Of a stretch of DNA of 64,000 bases, positions 15,577-24,031 are shown in pieces (position 1 is the stretch's first letter; every line of letters begins with the position of its first letter). The notes under the pieces were generated by a model. That model saw nothing but the letters and a program-made list of their open reading frames with translations. It did not search any database and was not told where the DNA came from. The stretch is from Bradyrhizobium cytisi (GTDB lineage Bacteria > Pseudomonadota > Alphaproteobacteria > Rhizobiales > Xanthobacteraceae), in assembly GCF_008123515.1 (NCBI RefSeq), contig NZ_VSSR01000021.1:248001-312000 (forward strand), given 5' to 3'. A program made the position numbers and the translations under genes.

Positions 15577-15804
15577 TCAGTCGTACCAATCCTTCCGATC
15601 GCGCGGGAGGTCGAACCGGCCGCGCGAGTAGCCGGCGGAAACAGAAGCCCGGAGCTCCTCGACCTGCGCCTCGAGGAAGCCGTTCGCAACGATGAGCGCC
15701 TTGACGGCTTCCCGGGCGTCGCCGCCGCAGGCCGCGATGGCCTGGTCGGCGGCGGCATCGAGGTCGTCGGGGGACGGTCCGGATGGCTCGGGGGCAGCGG
15801 TCAT
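15577..15804 (-). CDS. Small conserved hypothetical protein (75 aa)
   Basis: Starts MTAAPEPSGPSPDDLDAAAD; a helical core DQAIAACGGDAREAVKALIV and a basic, tryptophan-containing C-terminus (RGRFDLPRDRKDWYD). The shape is common in short rhizobial proteins of unknown function. It is the first gene of the leftward pair with 15327-15575. Confidence 0.6.
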   Translation of the reverse strand: MTAAPEPSGPSPDDLDAAADQAIAACGGDAREAVKALIVANGFLEAQVEELRASVSAGYSRGRFDLPRDRKDWYD

Positions 15805-15939
15805 CGGAGGATGTTCTCATTTTGTTCGCAGGAGTCAAGCGTCCGCGCCGTGTTTCGCTGGCGGCTGCTGCGGGGACGGGCTTGAATTGCGGCCCTAGCC
15901 AGGAGCGGGTTGCTGTCGAAGAGGGAAGGGCAGTTCGCG

Positions 15940-16536
15940 ATGTTCGCGCGTGCGGACGTGCAAAAGGTTGGCCGGCAGTACATTTTCGGCCCCGAAATGA
16001 TCAGAGCGAGCGTGTTCAACCAGATGGCTCAGCTGAACCGGTGGCTGAAGTCCGTCGGCGTGCTACCGGTGGCCTCCCTCATCGGCGAGAAGGGCAAGGT
16101 CTACGACCGCAAGCTTTTCGAGGCTACGCTGCATTTGCAGCCGAAGCCTCTCGACGAAGTTGTTCCCGGAAAGCGGGAGAACCATCGGCTCTCGCAGAAG
16201 GACAAGGAGGAGGCGGTCGCTGCCGTAAAAAGCGGATTGACGCCGCACCACGTCGCCCAACGGTTGGGCGTGCATCATTGCACGGTCGCCAAATGGGCCA
16301 AGGAGTTCGAAGAGACCGGCCGGGTGCGACCGGTCGGGAAGCTCGCCCCCTGGGCGGCCGCAATCGTCGCGATGATCGAGGCCGATCCTGCACGAAGCGC
16401 GCACGCGCTTTGGAAGAAATTCAACGAGATCAACAAACTGACGGTGGCCTACACGACTTTCTCCGCCTTCATGGCCGAGATCGGGTTTTCGCGCGATCCT
16501 ACGACAGGTCTGTTCCACCGACCGGATCGACACTGA
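15940..16536 (+). CDS. Helix-turn-helix protein with transposase-like DNA-binding region
   Basis: About 198 residues from the ATG; a TTG at 15910 after AGGAG would add ten. The first 75 residues match no known domain. The second half has a helix-turn-helix (LTPHHVAQRLGVHHCTVAKW, then AKEF) followed by ETGRVRPVGKLAPWAAAIVA and a second winged-helix-like part (ARSAHALWKKFNEI...TVAYTTFSAFMAEIGF). This is the order of IS630/Tc1-type transposase N-termini, but no DDE catalytic domain follows. It may be a domesticated or truncated DNA-binding protein. Confidence 0.6.
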   Translation: MFARADVQKVGRQYIFGPEMIRASVFNQMAQLNRWLKSVGVLPVASLIGEKGKVYDRKLFEATLHLQPKPLDEVVPGKRENHRLSQKDKEEAVAAVKSGLTPHHVAQRLGVHHCTVAKWAKEFEETGRVRPVGKLAPWAAAIVAMIEADPARSAHALWKKFNEINKLTVAYTTFSAFMAEIGFSRDPTTGLFHRPDRH

Positions 16537-16800
16537 ATTTGGATCAGTGTGCGAGGCTGCGAGATGGTGGGCTTACAGCTGCGGTTGGCCGTCAATGGCG
16601 GCTAAGGATCAGGCACAGCAACGCTGGGATCGTCGGCGCGGACCGAAGTCTGAAATGCCCTGGATCATGCGCTTTGCCCATTCCACAAGGTTCTGAGACC
16701 GGTACACGCGCAACGGCTAAAACTGGTCAGCGAGTCCTCAAGGTTTGCAGGGCGCCTTCGTGATTTAGACGATTATATCGTCCCGGTAGTCGAAGCAAAC

Positions 16801-17742
16801 TCACCCCAACGAAGCCTGCATCATGTGGTTCAGGACCGTCAATTCGGTTCCGAAGGCATCGGAGAGCGGGTTTTCCTCCGAAATCGCAACTACAGTGCCG
16901 ACCTTCAACGGCATGACGACCGGCCTACTGTTCTCGGGATGCAGGGCAACGGTGGGACAGAACGCGAGACAAAGTACCGACCCGGTCGCCTTCTTGCCGT
17001 GGAAGAGAGCGTCGATCTTCGCCTGACCATTGTCGACGACGATCTGTCCGACCATCTGCCGGCACGCCTCGGCTAGATGGATCGCGGGGAGGCGCCAATC
17101 AGCAAAGCACCCCCCTTCGGGCCAGACCGCGTGCGCCTGAAGCAGCCGCGGCGTCAGATTGAACGCGACGATCCCATCGGTGCTCGACGATACCTCGATC
17201 TGATTGATGCCTTTCTCAAGATGATCGAGCATGTTCTGCGTGTACGGCGATCGAACCGTCTTAAACGCGTAGCCATGCCTGGATCGCCTCAGATCTGTTC
17301 CGGTAATCACATCCGGATTTTGGCCGTTGGAGTTGGTTGGGTGATCGAGGTCGATGGTCAAACCAGCGCCGAGGCAGAGACCGGCCCAGTAGAGTTCGAT
17401 CAGCTTGTTGTACCCGTCCGGGTAGGCTGGCGGTGGGGCCGTCAGATGAATTGCTCCTTTTGCCAGCAACTCGAGATGCGGCACCAAATCCGCGAATTGC
17501 GGGCGTTGGCTCACGTCGAGCATTTTCGCTGCCAGATCGTGTGCCGCCAATCCGGCCGTGTATTCATGCCGGAGTTCGTCCGGACTCCCTCTAAACCCGG
17601 CCCGAACACGCTCCAACACCTTCCACATTGAGAGCATGTCCGCGCCAGTCTCCGAGTGCTGTGGAACGCTGATGCCGTATGCCGACAACAGTTCCTCGAA
17701 GAGGTCGATCAGTTCGGACGCGGATGCGACGGTGACGTCCAT
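16801..17742 (-). CDS. Probable PD-(D/E)XK-like fold protein of unknown role
   Basis: 313 residues. The segment LIELYWAGLCLGAGLTIDLD, a short gap, NPDVITGTD, then GYAFKTVRSPYTQNMLDHLE and GINQIEVSSSTDGIVAFNLT follows the layout of restriction-endonuclease-like folds: an acidic residue after NP, then a lysine after a beta strand. The residue two before that lysine is Ala rather than the usual Glu/Asp, so the fold is inferred and activity is doubtful. The N-terminal 90 residues are helical. GGAGGG five bases before the ATG supports the start. It stands alone among small accessory genes; function unknown. Confidence 0.6.
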   Translation of the reverse strand: MDVTVASASELIDLFEELLSAYGISVPQHSETGADMLSMWKVLERVRAGFRGSPDELRHEYTAGLAAHDLAAKMLDVSQRPQFADLVPHLELLAKGAIHLTAPPPAYPDGYNKLIELYWAGLCLGAGLTIDLDHPTNSNGQNPDVITGTDLRRSRHGYAFKTVRSPYTQNMLDHLEKGINQIEVSSSTDGIVAFNLTPRLLQAHAVWPEGGCFADWRLPAIHLAEACRQMVGQIVVDNGQAKIDALFHGKKATGSVLCLAFCPTVALHPENSRPVVMPLKVGTVVAISEENPLSDAFGTELTVLNHMMQASLG

Positions 17743-18598
17743 ATTCGCCCTCCTAACAAGCCAACGCGGAGGCCGAACGGATTCCTCCTCACGCTGCCGA
17801 CCGCGATCCTACCACGGCGCACCCGTCGTTCCGGTATCGGCGGATCGCCGTCGCCGACGAGAACTCTAGGTCTCGCGTGGTTTCAATGCTTTGCATCGTG
17901 CGCCCCGATCCTATCGTCAAAGGCCGCTGATCGTCCCGTTCCTAAAGTCGATGCTGACTCGTTCATTGGCGGCGACTTCAAGCAATTTCAATGCCTTAGG
18001 TGCCCCGTTCTTATTGGACTCACGGCGCCGTTTCGCGCCGCAATCGATATTTTTGCCTGACGTTTGCCGCCGCGCGCTTCGACGCGCGAGCGCAATCGCG
18101 AAAAGTGAATCGCGATCAAGGAGGTAGAGTCGATTGCTGCAAGCTCACGTGAGTTCACATCAGAAACAGCCTTCACTTCAGGTGCGGGAGGTTTTGCGAG
18201 TCGCATCAACGAGATCGTCTCGGATGCTGAGACACTGATCCAGCGGCTTCACTGCAACCAGGCTTCATGCGACGCTGTAAGGCGTGCATCTCCATAAGGC
18301 TTGGACCAGCTCAATATTTCCTTAACCGGCGGCAGCAGGCCGCAAGCCGCATCTGCGGCGGGAACTGGGACCGCGGGCGCGCCGGGTTCCGCGGCTCCAG
18401 GCCCGGACTGGCCGGTGCGGCGCGCCACGAGCCGGATTCCCTTGCAGGCGATGCTCGGCCGCGTCAGGCATTCCAGCAGCGTCAAGGATCCGGCTCGGCC
18501 TGGTCAAGGCGTGATGCCACAAGCCGCCCGCGCTTGTCAGGCCCGGGCGGGGATGCTCCACTGCCGCCCTCGATTGGGTAGCGTGGGAGCCGGCGCCG
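17743..18598. other. Intergenic stretch without a supported gene
   Basis: No frame here shows a good start, ribosome site and codon pattern together. One open stretch near 18115-18290 reads like a helical coding fragment (EVESIAASSREFTSETAFTS) but lacks a start codon and is preceded by a stop; it could be a decayed gene end. The first 150 bases should carry the promoter of the leftward gene at 17742. Confidence 0.4.
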
Positions 18599-19378
18599 AT
18601 GGACAAAATTCTCGAAGCCGCAAAGGCGATCGCGCTGGCGCGCCGCAACCATGCGCCGCTCGCAGCGCTCGAGGTTCCGCCTGATGACGAGGCCGAGGGC
18701 TACCAGGTCCAGCGCGCGCTGCATGATCTGCTGCTGAAGAATGTCGGGCCGCTGGTCGGCTACAAGGTCGGCTGCACCAGCCAGGTGATGCAGGACTATA
18801 TCGGCATCCCGCACCCCTGCGGCGGCGGCGTGTTCCAGAAGGGCGTGCACGACAGCGGCGTCAAGCTCGCGGCCTCCGACTATGTCCATGTCGGCGTCGA
18901 GTGCGAGATCGCTGTGCGCCTGAAGCGCAACCTCGCCGCCGGCGAGGCGCCGTTCACCGCCGAATGGGTCGGCGAAGCCGTCGAGGCCTATCATCCCGCG
19001 ATCGAGATCGTCGACGACCGCTACGTGAAATGGGAGACGATGGGCGCGCCGACGCTGATTGCGGATGATTTCTTTGCCGCCGGCTGCGTGCTGGGCGCCT
19101 CCGTTCCGCGCTCGGCGGTGCCGGACCTGAAGGCGGTCAAGGGCCGCGCCCTCGTCAATGGCGAGGAGGTCAGCCACGGCACCGGTGCCGACGTGCTCGG
19201 CCATCCCCACAACGCACTCGCCTGGCTCGCCAACCACCTCGCCGCCGAAGGCAAGGGCCTGCACGCGGGACAGCTCGTGCTGACCGGAAGCCTGGTGAAG
19301 ACGCTGTGGCTGAAAGCCGGCGACAAGGTGCGGATGGAGCTGGATGGGCTCGGAGTGGTGGAGGCGGAGTTTACGTGA
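18599..19378 (+). CDS. Fumarylacetoacetate hydrolase-fold / 2-keto-4-pentenoate hydratase-like protein
   Basis: 259 residues, the normal length of MhpD/HpaH-type hydratases. VGYKVGCTSQVMQDYIG (about 56-72), a metal-binding VGVECEIAVRLK and a C-terminal VLTGSLVKTLWLKAGDKVRM (lid) all fit the FAH superfamily. These enzymes hydrate 2-oxo-4-pentenoates in meta-cleavage of aromatic compounds, or decarboxylate related oxo-acids. The substrate cannot be told from sequence. No other catabolic gene is adjacent. Confidence 0.85.
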   Translation: MDKILEAAKAIALARRNHAPLAALEVPPDDEAEGYQVQRALHDLLLKNVGPLVGYKVGCTSQVMQDYIGIPHPCGGGVFQKGVHDSGVKLAASDYVHVGVECEIAVRLKRNLAAGEAPFTAEWVGEAVEAYHPAIEIVDDRYVKWETMGAPTLIADDFFAAGCVLGASVPRSAVPDLKAVKGRALVNGEEVSHGTGADVLGHPHNALAWLANHLAAEGKGLHAGQLVLTGSLVKTLWLKAGDKVRMELDGLGVVEAEFT

Positions 19379-19398
19379 GGCGTTGCGACTCTCTCCGA

Positions 19399-19499
19399 TG
19401 TCATTCCCCACAAAGGCGGGAATCCAGTACACCGTGCTGTATCGGTTCAGCAACGAAGGTCTCGGAGTACTGGATCGTCCGCCTTCGCGGACGATGACA
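19399..19499. repeat. Intergenic inverted-repeat element (GTCATTCCC type)
   Basis: Outer arms GTCATTCCCCACAAAGGCGG and CCGCCTTCGCGGACGATGAC, with inner AATCCAGTAC / GTACTGGAT. This is the general plan of the dispersed palindromic elements of this genus and is related in layout to those at 31262, 34671 and 43842. Confidence 0.65.
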
Positions 19500-19520
19500 G
19501 CAACACCTTGCAAAATACAT

Positions 19521-19553
19521 GCGGCCCTCGCCAGGGGAGCTGGCGAGGGCCGC
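19521..19553. terminator. Bidirectional-type hairpin between convergent genes
   Basis: GCGGCCCTCGCCAG / CTGGCGAGGGCCGC, a perfect 14-bp stem with a 5-base loop, between the rightward hydratase gene and the leftward flgH. Either transcript could use it. Confidence 0.65.
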
Positions 19554-19612
19554 GTCGTACATCGTCGTTCGCGCCTAGGTTCGCGAACACGATGTGGGAG
19601 CTCGGGAGAGGG

Positions 19613-20380
19613 CTAGAAGGGCAGCAGCACGTCCATGACTTGCTGGCCGTAGCGCGGCTGCTGCACGTCCGTGATCTGGCCGCGGCCGCCATAGGCGATG
19701 CGGGCCTGCGCGATCTTGCTGGAATCGATGGTGTTGTCGCTCTGGATGTCTTCGGGGCGGACGATGCCGGCGACCACGAGCTCGCGGATCTCGAAGTTGA
19801 CCCGGATCTCCTGCTTGCCTTCGACCACGAGGTTGCCGTTCGGCAGCACCTGGGTCACGACCGCCGCGACGTTGGTCTGCAAGGCTTCCGTGCGCTGCAC
19901 GCTGCCCTTGCCGTCGCTGGAGGCGGTGGAGTCGGCGGTGAGGATGCGGCCGGGCAGCACCTTCTGCGCCTGGACGCCGAGCGTCTTCGAACCGATGAAA
20001 TCGGTGATGCCCGAATCTTCCGAATTGGTGCGGCTGCGCTGGGTCTCGTTGGAGAGATTGGCCTTGTCGGTGATATTGACGGTCACGGTCAGGAGGTCGC
20101 CGACATGGGTCGCGCGCTGATCCTTGAAGAAGGCGCGGCTGCCGTTCCGCCACAGCGAGTTCGGATTGTAGGAGGCGACTTCCGGCTTCGGCATCGGCAT
20201 CTGCACCGGCTTGTAGCCGGGCTGCGTCGTCGGATTGTCGATCGCCGACAGCTTCGGTTGCTCGCCGATCTGCGACAGACGGTCAATCGAGGAGCAGCCG
20301 CTTGCGAGCGCGCAAGTGGCGAGCAGCAGGGCAGAGATCGCGATACGACGAAGACGGGAAGCCGAACTGAACGAGGACAT
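19613..20380 (-). CDS. flgH: Flagellar L-ring protein FlgH
   Basis: 255 residues; lipoprotein of the outer-membrane ring that guides the flagellar rod. Signal peptide with lipobox LASGCSSID (Cys about residue 29). The family parts NSLWRNGSRAFFKDQRATHV, GDLLTVTVNITDKA, LVVEGKQEIRVNFEIRELVV and a C-terminal YGGRGQITDVQQPRYGQQVM are visible. It is the last gene of the leftward flgF-flgG-flgA-flgH run, 3 bases after flgA. Confidence 0.95.
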   Translation of the reverse strand: MSSFSSASRLRRIAISALLLATCALASGCSSIDRLSQIGEQPKLSAIDNPTTQPGYKPVQMPMPKPEVASYNPNSLWRNGSRAFFKDQRATHVGDLLTVTVNITDKANLSNETQRSRTNSEDSGITDFIGSKTLGVQAQKVLPGRILTADSTASSDGKGSVQRTEALQTNVAAVVTQVLPNGNLVVEGKQEIRVNFEIRELVVAGIVRPEDIQSDNTIDSSKIAQARIAYGGRGQITDVQQPRYGQQVMDVLLPF

Positions 20381-20383
20381 GAC

Positions 20384-21538
20384 TTACTCTGACTTGGCTG
20401 GAGCTTGCTTGGCTGGAGCTTGCGAGACGCGAACTTGCGGGATCTGGGCTTGTGCGATCTGCGCCGGTGACGCGGGGGCCTGGACCAGGTTCCGGACGAG
20501 GGCTGCAGTGTCGACAGGAGCGGGCGCTTCGTCACGCCTAAGCGAGGAGGTCTGCTCGACCGCAGTCTCCATCGGTGCGGACTGGCTGGCGCCCAGCACG
20601 GTCACCTGGCCGCGGCCGGTGACGACGCCGGTCAGCGTACGCTTGGTCTGCAAATTGAGGACGCTCACGGTGTCGCCCTCGGCGCCACTCTCGATCGCCT
20701 TGCCGCGGGTGGTGAGGTGGATTCCGGGGACCTGGTAGATGACGGTGACGCTCTGGTCGCGCGACACGAATTCGGGCTTGGCGATGTCGGCGGCGCGGAT
20801 CGGCGTGCCCGCGCGCATCGGCCGGCGAAGCTGCATACCGACCGCGCGGTCGCGCAGCGCAGGTTCGCCCGTCACTTCGGCCTTTGGCCGTCGCTCCTGC
20901 GCGACGTCGGAAGATTTCAGCGTCTCGGTGCGTTCGATGTCGCGGGTCAGGACGGCGACCTCCACGGTCTCGATCGCGGTGCCGGTGAAGCGCAGCTTGG
21001 TCGGCGCCGGGCTGCTGTCGTTGTTGATCTCGAAGGCGATGTCGAAGCGGCCGCTGCGGGCATCGTAGCGCGTCGCAACCGGCTGCAGCGCGCCGGTGTT
21101 TGAGGCATCGAGCCGCATGTCGGAAATGCCGCGGTCGAAGGTCACGGTGATGTTGGCGGCGTCGCCAAGCCCGAAGCGGCGCTCGAGCGCGGAGCCGACC
21201 GCGTTTTCGAGATCCTTGTTGGCAAAGGTGCGGGCAAGCCGCGTGACCTGGACTTCCCTGATGTCGCCGGTCATCACGCCGATCACCTGCTTGGCGCGGA
21301 GCACGCTCACGACCTGGGCAACGGGCAATGCGCCGGTGGTGCCGAGATCGGGCGAGCGGTAGACCGCAATCAGCGCGGCCGAGCCGGCGTTCTCGATGAG
21401 GTCGCCGACCCGCACCACGTCGGACGTGACGGTGATGCTGGCGCGCAGCGTCGGCGCGGCGATGCCGTCGTCGGCGGCCTGCGCCGGCAGCGCCAGCACG
21501 AGCAGGGCGGAGAGGGTGGCAAGCGTCGCGCGGATCAT
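20384..21538 (-). CDS. flgA: Flagellar basal body P-ring formation chaperone FlgA
   Basis: About 384 residues from the ATG at 21538, which GAGGTG precedes at proper distance; two nearer in-frame starts exist at 21544 and 21547. After a signal peptide, the SAF-like domain (VTRDIERTETLKSSDVA, RPMRAGTPIRAADI) and VIYQVPGIHLTTRGKAIESG are FlgA hallmarks. FlgA escorts FlgI subunits in the periplasm. The protein is much longer than enteric FlgA (about 220); the extra C-terminus is Ala/Pro/Gln-rich (QAPASPAQIAQAQIPQVRVS). Confidence 0.9.
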   Translation of the reverse strand: MIRATLATLSALLVLALPAQAADDGIAAPTLRASITVTSDVVRVGDLIENAGSAALIAVYRSPDLGTTGALPVAQVVSVLRAKQVIGVMTGDIREVQVTRLARTFANKDLENAVGSALERRFGLGDAANITVTFDRGISDMRLDASNTGALQPVATRYDARSGRFDIAFEINNDSSPAPTKLRFTGTAIETVEVAVLTRDIERTETLKSSDVAQERRPKAEVTGEPALRDRAVGMQLRRPMRAGTPIRAADIAKPEFVSRDQSVTVIYQVPGIHLTTRGKAIESGAEGDTVSVLNLQTKRTLTGVVTGRGQVTVLGASQSAPMETAVEQTSSLRRDEAPAPVDTAALVRNLVQAPASPAQIAQAQIPQVRVSQAPAKQAPAKSE

Positions 21539-21548
21539 GATCATCACC

Positions 21549-22337
21549 TCAGCGGAACAGCGCCGTGGTCGATTGCATCATCTGGTCGGCGGCGCTGATC
21601 ACCTTGGCGTTCATCTCGTAGGCGCGCTGCGCGGCGATCAGGTCGCTCATCTCCGAGACGACGTCGACATTGGCCTGTTCGAGGCTTCCTTGCGTGATCT
21701 TGCCGTAGCCCTCGGAGTTCGCGGTGCCGTCCTGCGGCGCGCCCGACGACGTCGTCTCGGTAAACTGGTTGCTGCCGACGGGCTGCAGGCCGGCCTTGTT
21801 GATGAAACGGGTCACGCCGATCTGGCCGAGGATGGTGTTGCTCGACGAGCCCGGCAGCGTCACCGACACCTGGCCCTGCTCGTTGACGGTGATGCCCGAG
21901 GCGTTGTTCGGGATCGTGATGGTCGGCTGCACCGGGTTGCCCTGCGCGGTGACGACGCGGCCCTGGTTGTCCATCTGGAACGTGCCGTCGCGGGTGTACT
22001 GGTAGGTGCCGTCAGGCATCAGGATCTTGAAAAAGCCTTCGCCCGACATCGCGAGATCGAGGTCGTTGCCGGTCTGCGACAGCGTGCCCTGCGTCATGCT
22101 GCGCGGGGTGCCGACGGTCTTGACGCCGCCGCCGATGTCAACGCCGACCGGCAGAATGGTGCCCTGGTCCGAGGCCTGCGCGCCGACGCGGCGGATGTGT
22201 TCGTAGATCAGGTCCTGGAACGCTGCGGTCTGCTTCTTGAAGCCGGTGGTGCGCAGGTTGGCGATGTTGTTGGAGATCACCTGAACGTTCAGTTCCTGTG
22301 CCGCCATTCCGGTCGCAGCGGTGTGGAGCGCTTGCAT
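21549..22337 (-). CDS. flgG: Flagellar distal rod protein FlgG
   Basis: 262 residues, the standard FlgG length. MQALHTAATGMAAQELNVQV and ISNNIANLRTTGFKKQ form the N-terminal rod-protein motif, and the C-terminus (SLEQANVDVVSEMSDLIAAQ, then RAYEMNAKVISAADQM) is the flagellar rod/hook signature. It forms the distal rod. It lies 16 bases downstream of flgF and just before flgA. Confidence 0.95.
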   Translation of the reverse strand: MQALHTAATGMAAQELNVQVISNNIANLRTTGFKKQTAAFQDLIYEHIRRVGAQASDQGTILPVGVDIGGGVKTVGTPRSMTQGTLSQTGNDLDLAMSGEGFFKILMPDGTYQYTRDGTFQMDNQGRVVTAQGNPVQPTITIPNNASGITVNEQGQVSVTLPGSSSNTILGQIGVTRFINKAGLQPVGSNQFTETTSSGAPQDGTANSEGYGKITQGSLEQANVDVVSEMSDLIAAQRAYEMNAKVISAADQMMQSTTALFR

Positions 22338-22353
22338 GTCAGTGGTCCCCTAA

Positions 22354-23115
22354 TCAGGCCGGAACGTCGGCGAGCTTTTCGATCGCCGATTTGTGGAGGT
22401 CGCTCTGCTGCTGGAGCAGGTTGGCGATCGCGGTGTAGCTGCGCATGACCTCGACCATGCGGCTCATCTCGCCGACCGAATTCACGTTCGACTTCTCGAT
22501 GTAGCCCTGCTGCAGGGTGGATTTGGCGTCGGTCTGCTGGTTGGCGGAGCCGGCGCCGTAGAGATTGGCGCCGAGCTTGGTCAGCTTGGCCGGATCGTCG
22601 AACGTCACCATGCGGATCTTGCCGCGGATCGAGTCGGTCTTGGCCGTGCCTTCGAGCACAGTGACGGTGCCGTCGGGGGAGACGTTGATGTCGTGGTCGG
22701 TCGGCTGGAAGACGATCGGGCCGCCGGTGCCGAGCACGAGATTGCCGTCGGAGGTCATGAGCTGGCCGGTGCTGCTGAGCGCGAACTTGCCGTCGCGGGT
22801 GTAACGCTCGGCGCCATTGGCCTGCACGGCGAAAAAGGCGTTGCCGCTGATCGCCATGTCGAGCGGGTTGTTGGTCGCCTCCATTGGCCCCTGGCCGACG
22901 TCGCGGTAGGTGCCGCGGTCCTGCACATAGGAGACGCGGCGGTCGGAGCCGACGAAATTGTCCTCATGCGCGTTCGAGTTGAGGTACTCCTCGAACAGCG
23001 AATGGTCGGCCTTGAAGCCGTTGGTATTGGCATTGGCGACGTTGTTGGCGATGACATCCATCTGCCGTTCCAACGTCATCTGCCGTGACAAGCCGATCAG
23101 AAGCGCATTCTGCAT
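22354..23115 (-). CDS. flgF: Flagellar proximal rod protein FlgF
   Basis: 253 residues. N-terminus MQNALLIGLSRQMTLERQMD and VIANNVANANTNGFKADHSL, C-terminus YIEKSNVNSVGEMSRMVEVM: both ends match FlgF/FlgG-type rod proteins. First gene of the leftward flagellar run; its promoter region is shared with the divergent fliL and carries CtrA-like sequence at 23371-23379. Confidence 0.93.
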   Translation of the reverse strand: MQNALLIGLSRQMTLERQMDVIANNVANANTNGFKADHSLFEEYLNSNAHEDNFVGSDRRVSYVQDRGTYRDVGQGPMEATNNPLDMAISGNAFFAVQANGAERYTRDGKFALSSTGQLMTSDGNLVLGTGGPIVFQPTDHDINVSPDGTVTVLEGTAKTDSIRGKIRMVTFDDPAKLTKLGANLYGAGSANQQTDAKSTLQQGYIEKSNVNSVGEMSRMVEVMRSYTAIANLLQQQSDLHKSAIEKLADVPA

Positions 23116-23304
23116 CGGTCAATCTCCCCTGCGTGAGATCCGCCATTTCGCTCTCCCAAGCGCCTTGGCCGATCCCGTGAACGAGACCGTCGGGTTCTCC
23201 CAAACCGTTCAGTCTCGCCCCTCTCTCAGCGAAAGCCGTGCCAACCTGAAATGATATGCAATTACAATGAGTTGGCTATTTTTCAGCGGCGCGGGCGGCG
23301 GGCA

Positions 23305-23387
23305 GAAAGGTTCTGTTAGCCATGTTTGCCCGGCAGATTTTTCCTAGTGGAGGCCCGATCGAAAGGTTCCGTTAACCATTATTACCG
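23305..23387. promoter_or_regulatory. Repeated CtrA-like promoter element between flgF and fliL
   Basis: GAAAGGTTCTGTTAGCCATG (23305-23324) and GAAAGGTTCCGTTAACCATT (23361-23380) are near-identical direct copies 56 bases apart; the second contains TTAACCAT, a known non-canonical CtrA site form. Both are upstream of fliL (23501) and of flgF (23115). Confidence 0.5.
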
Positions 23388-23500
23388 TAGCGTTTGCAGG
23401 TAAGAGGAGCGCTTTGCGCTGGGGCATTTGTATCGCGTCACTGTCTGCCAGGAGGCTTCGCTCTTTCGGCCCTTTTTGAGATGAGCGAGCCCGGACGATC

Positions 23501-24001
23501 ATGGCAGAGAATGGAGCGGAAGGCGGTGCAGTCGCCGAAGGCGCGGAAGCCGCTGCCCCCAAAAGCAAGTTCAAGCTGATCCTGATCGTCGTCGGCGCGC
23601 TGGTCGTGCTCGGCGGCGGTGCCGCGACCTGGTTCCTGTTCTTCCGCCATGGCGAAGACGAGCACCATGCCGAGGTCGCACCCCCGCCGAAGCCGCCGGT
23701 ATTCGTCGAGGTGCCCGACATGATGGTCAACCTCGCCGGCGCGCCCGGCGAACGCGTGCAATATCTGAAGCTCAAAATCGTGCTCGAGCTGAAGGAAGAG
23801 AAGCAGGTCGAGGCGATCAAGCCGACGATGCCGCGCGTCACCGATATCTTCCAGACCTATGTGCGCGAGCTGCGCTCCTCCGACCTCAACGGCTCCGCCG
23901 GCATCTTCCGTCTCAAGGAAGAGCTGACCAAACGCGTCAACGCCGCGGTCGCGCCGGTGCAGGTCAGCGCGGTGCTGTTCAAGGAAGTCGTGCTCCAGTG
24001 A
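23501..24001 (+). CDS. fliL: Flagellar basal body-associated protein FliL
   Basis: 166 residues. A single transmembrane helix near 27-49 (FKLILIVVGALVVLGGGAAT), then the periplasmic stomatin-like domain with VEVPDMMVNLAGAPGERVQY and a C-terminal RVNAAVAPVQVSAVLFKEVV. FliL supports stator function. It starts the rightward fliL-fliM-DUF6468-motE-like run. Confidence 0.93.
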   Translation: MAENGAEGGAVAEGAEAAAPKSKFKLILIVVGALVVLGGGAATWFLFFRHGEDEHHAEVAPPPKPPVFVEVPDMMVNLAGAPGERVQYLKLKIVLELKEEKQVEAIKPTMPRVTDIFQTYVRELRSSDLNGSAGIFRLKEELTKRVNAAVAPVQVSAVLFKEVVLQ

Positions 24002-24031
24002 GGATGCTGCGGAAGGGTACGGGCTAGCGTC

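Noticed and set aside
15910..16536. Whole insertion sequence around the HTH gene
   Set aside because: No terminal inverted repeats, target-site duplication or DDE catalytic residues could be found on either side.
17656..18684. Several 60-134-codon frames in the accessory gap (both strands)
   Set aside because: No ribosome sites, weak codon bias, and overlaps between frames; one stretch near 18115-18290 looks coding-like but has no start codon.
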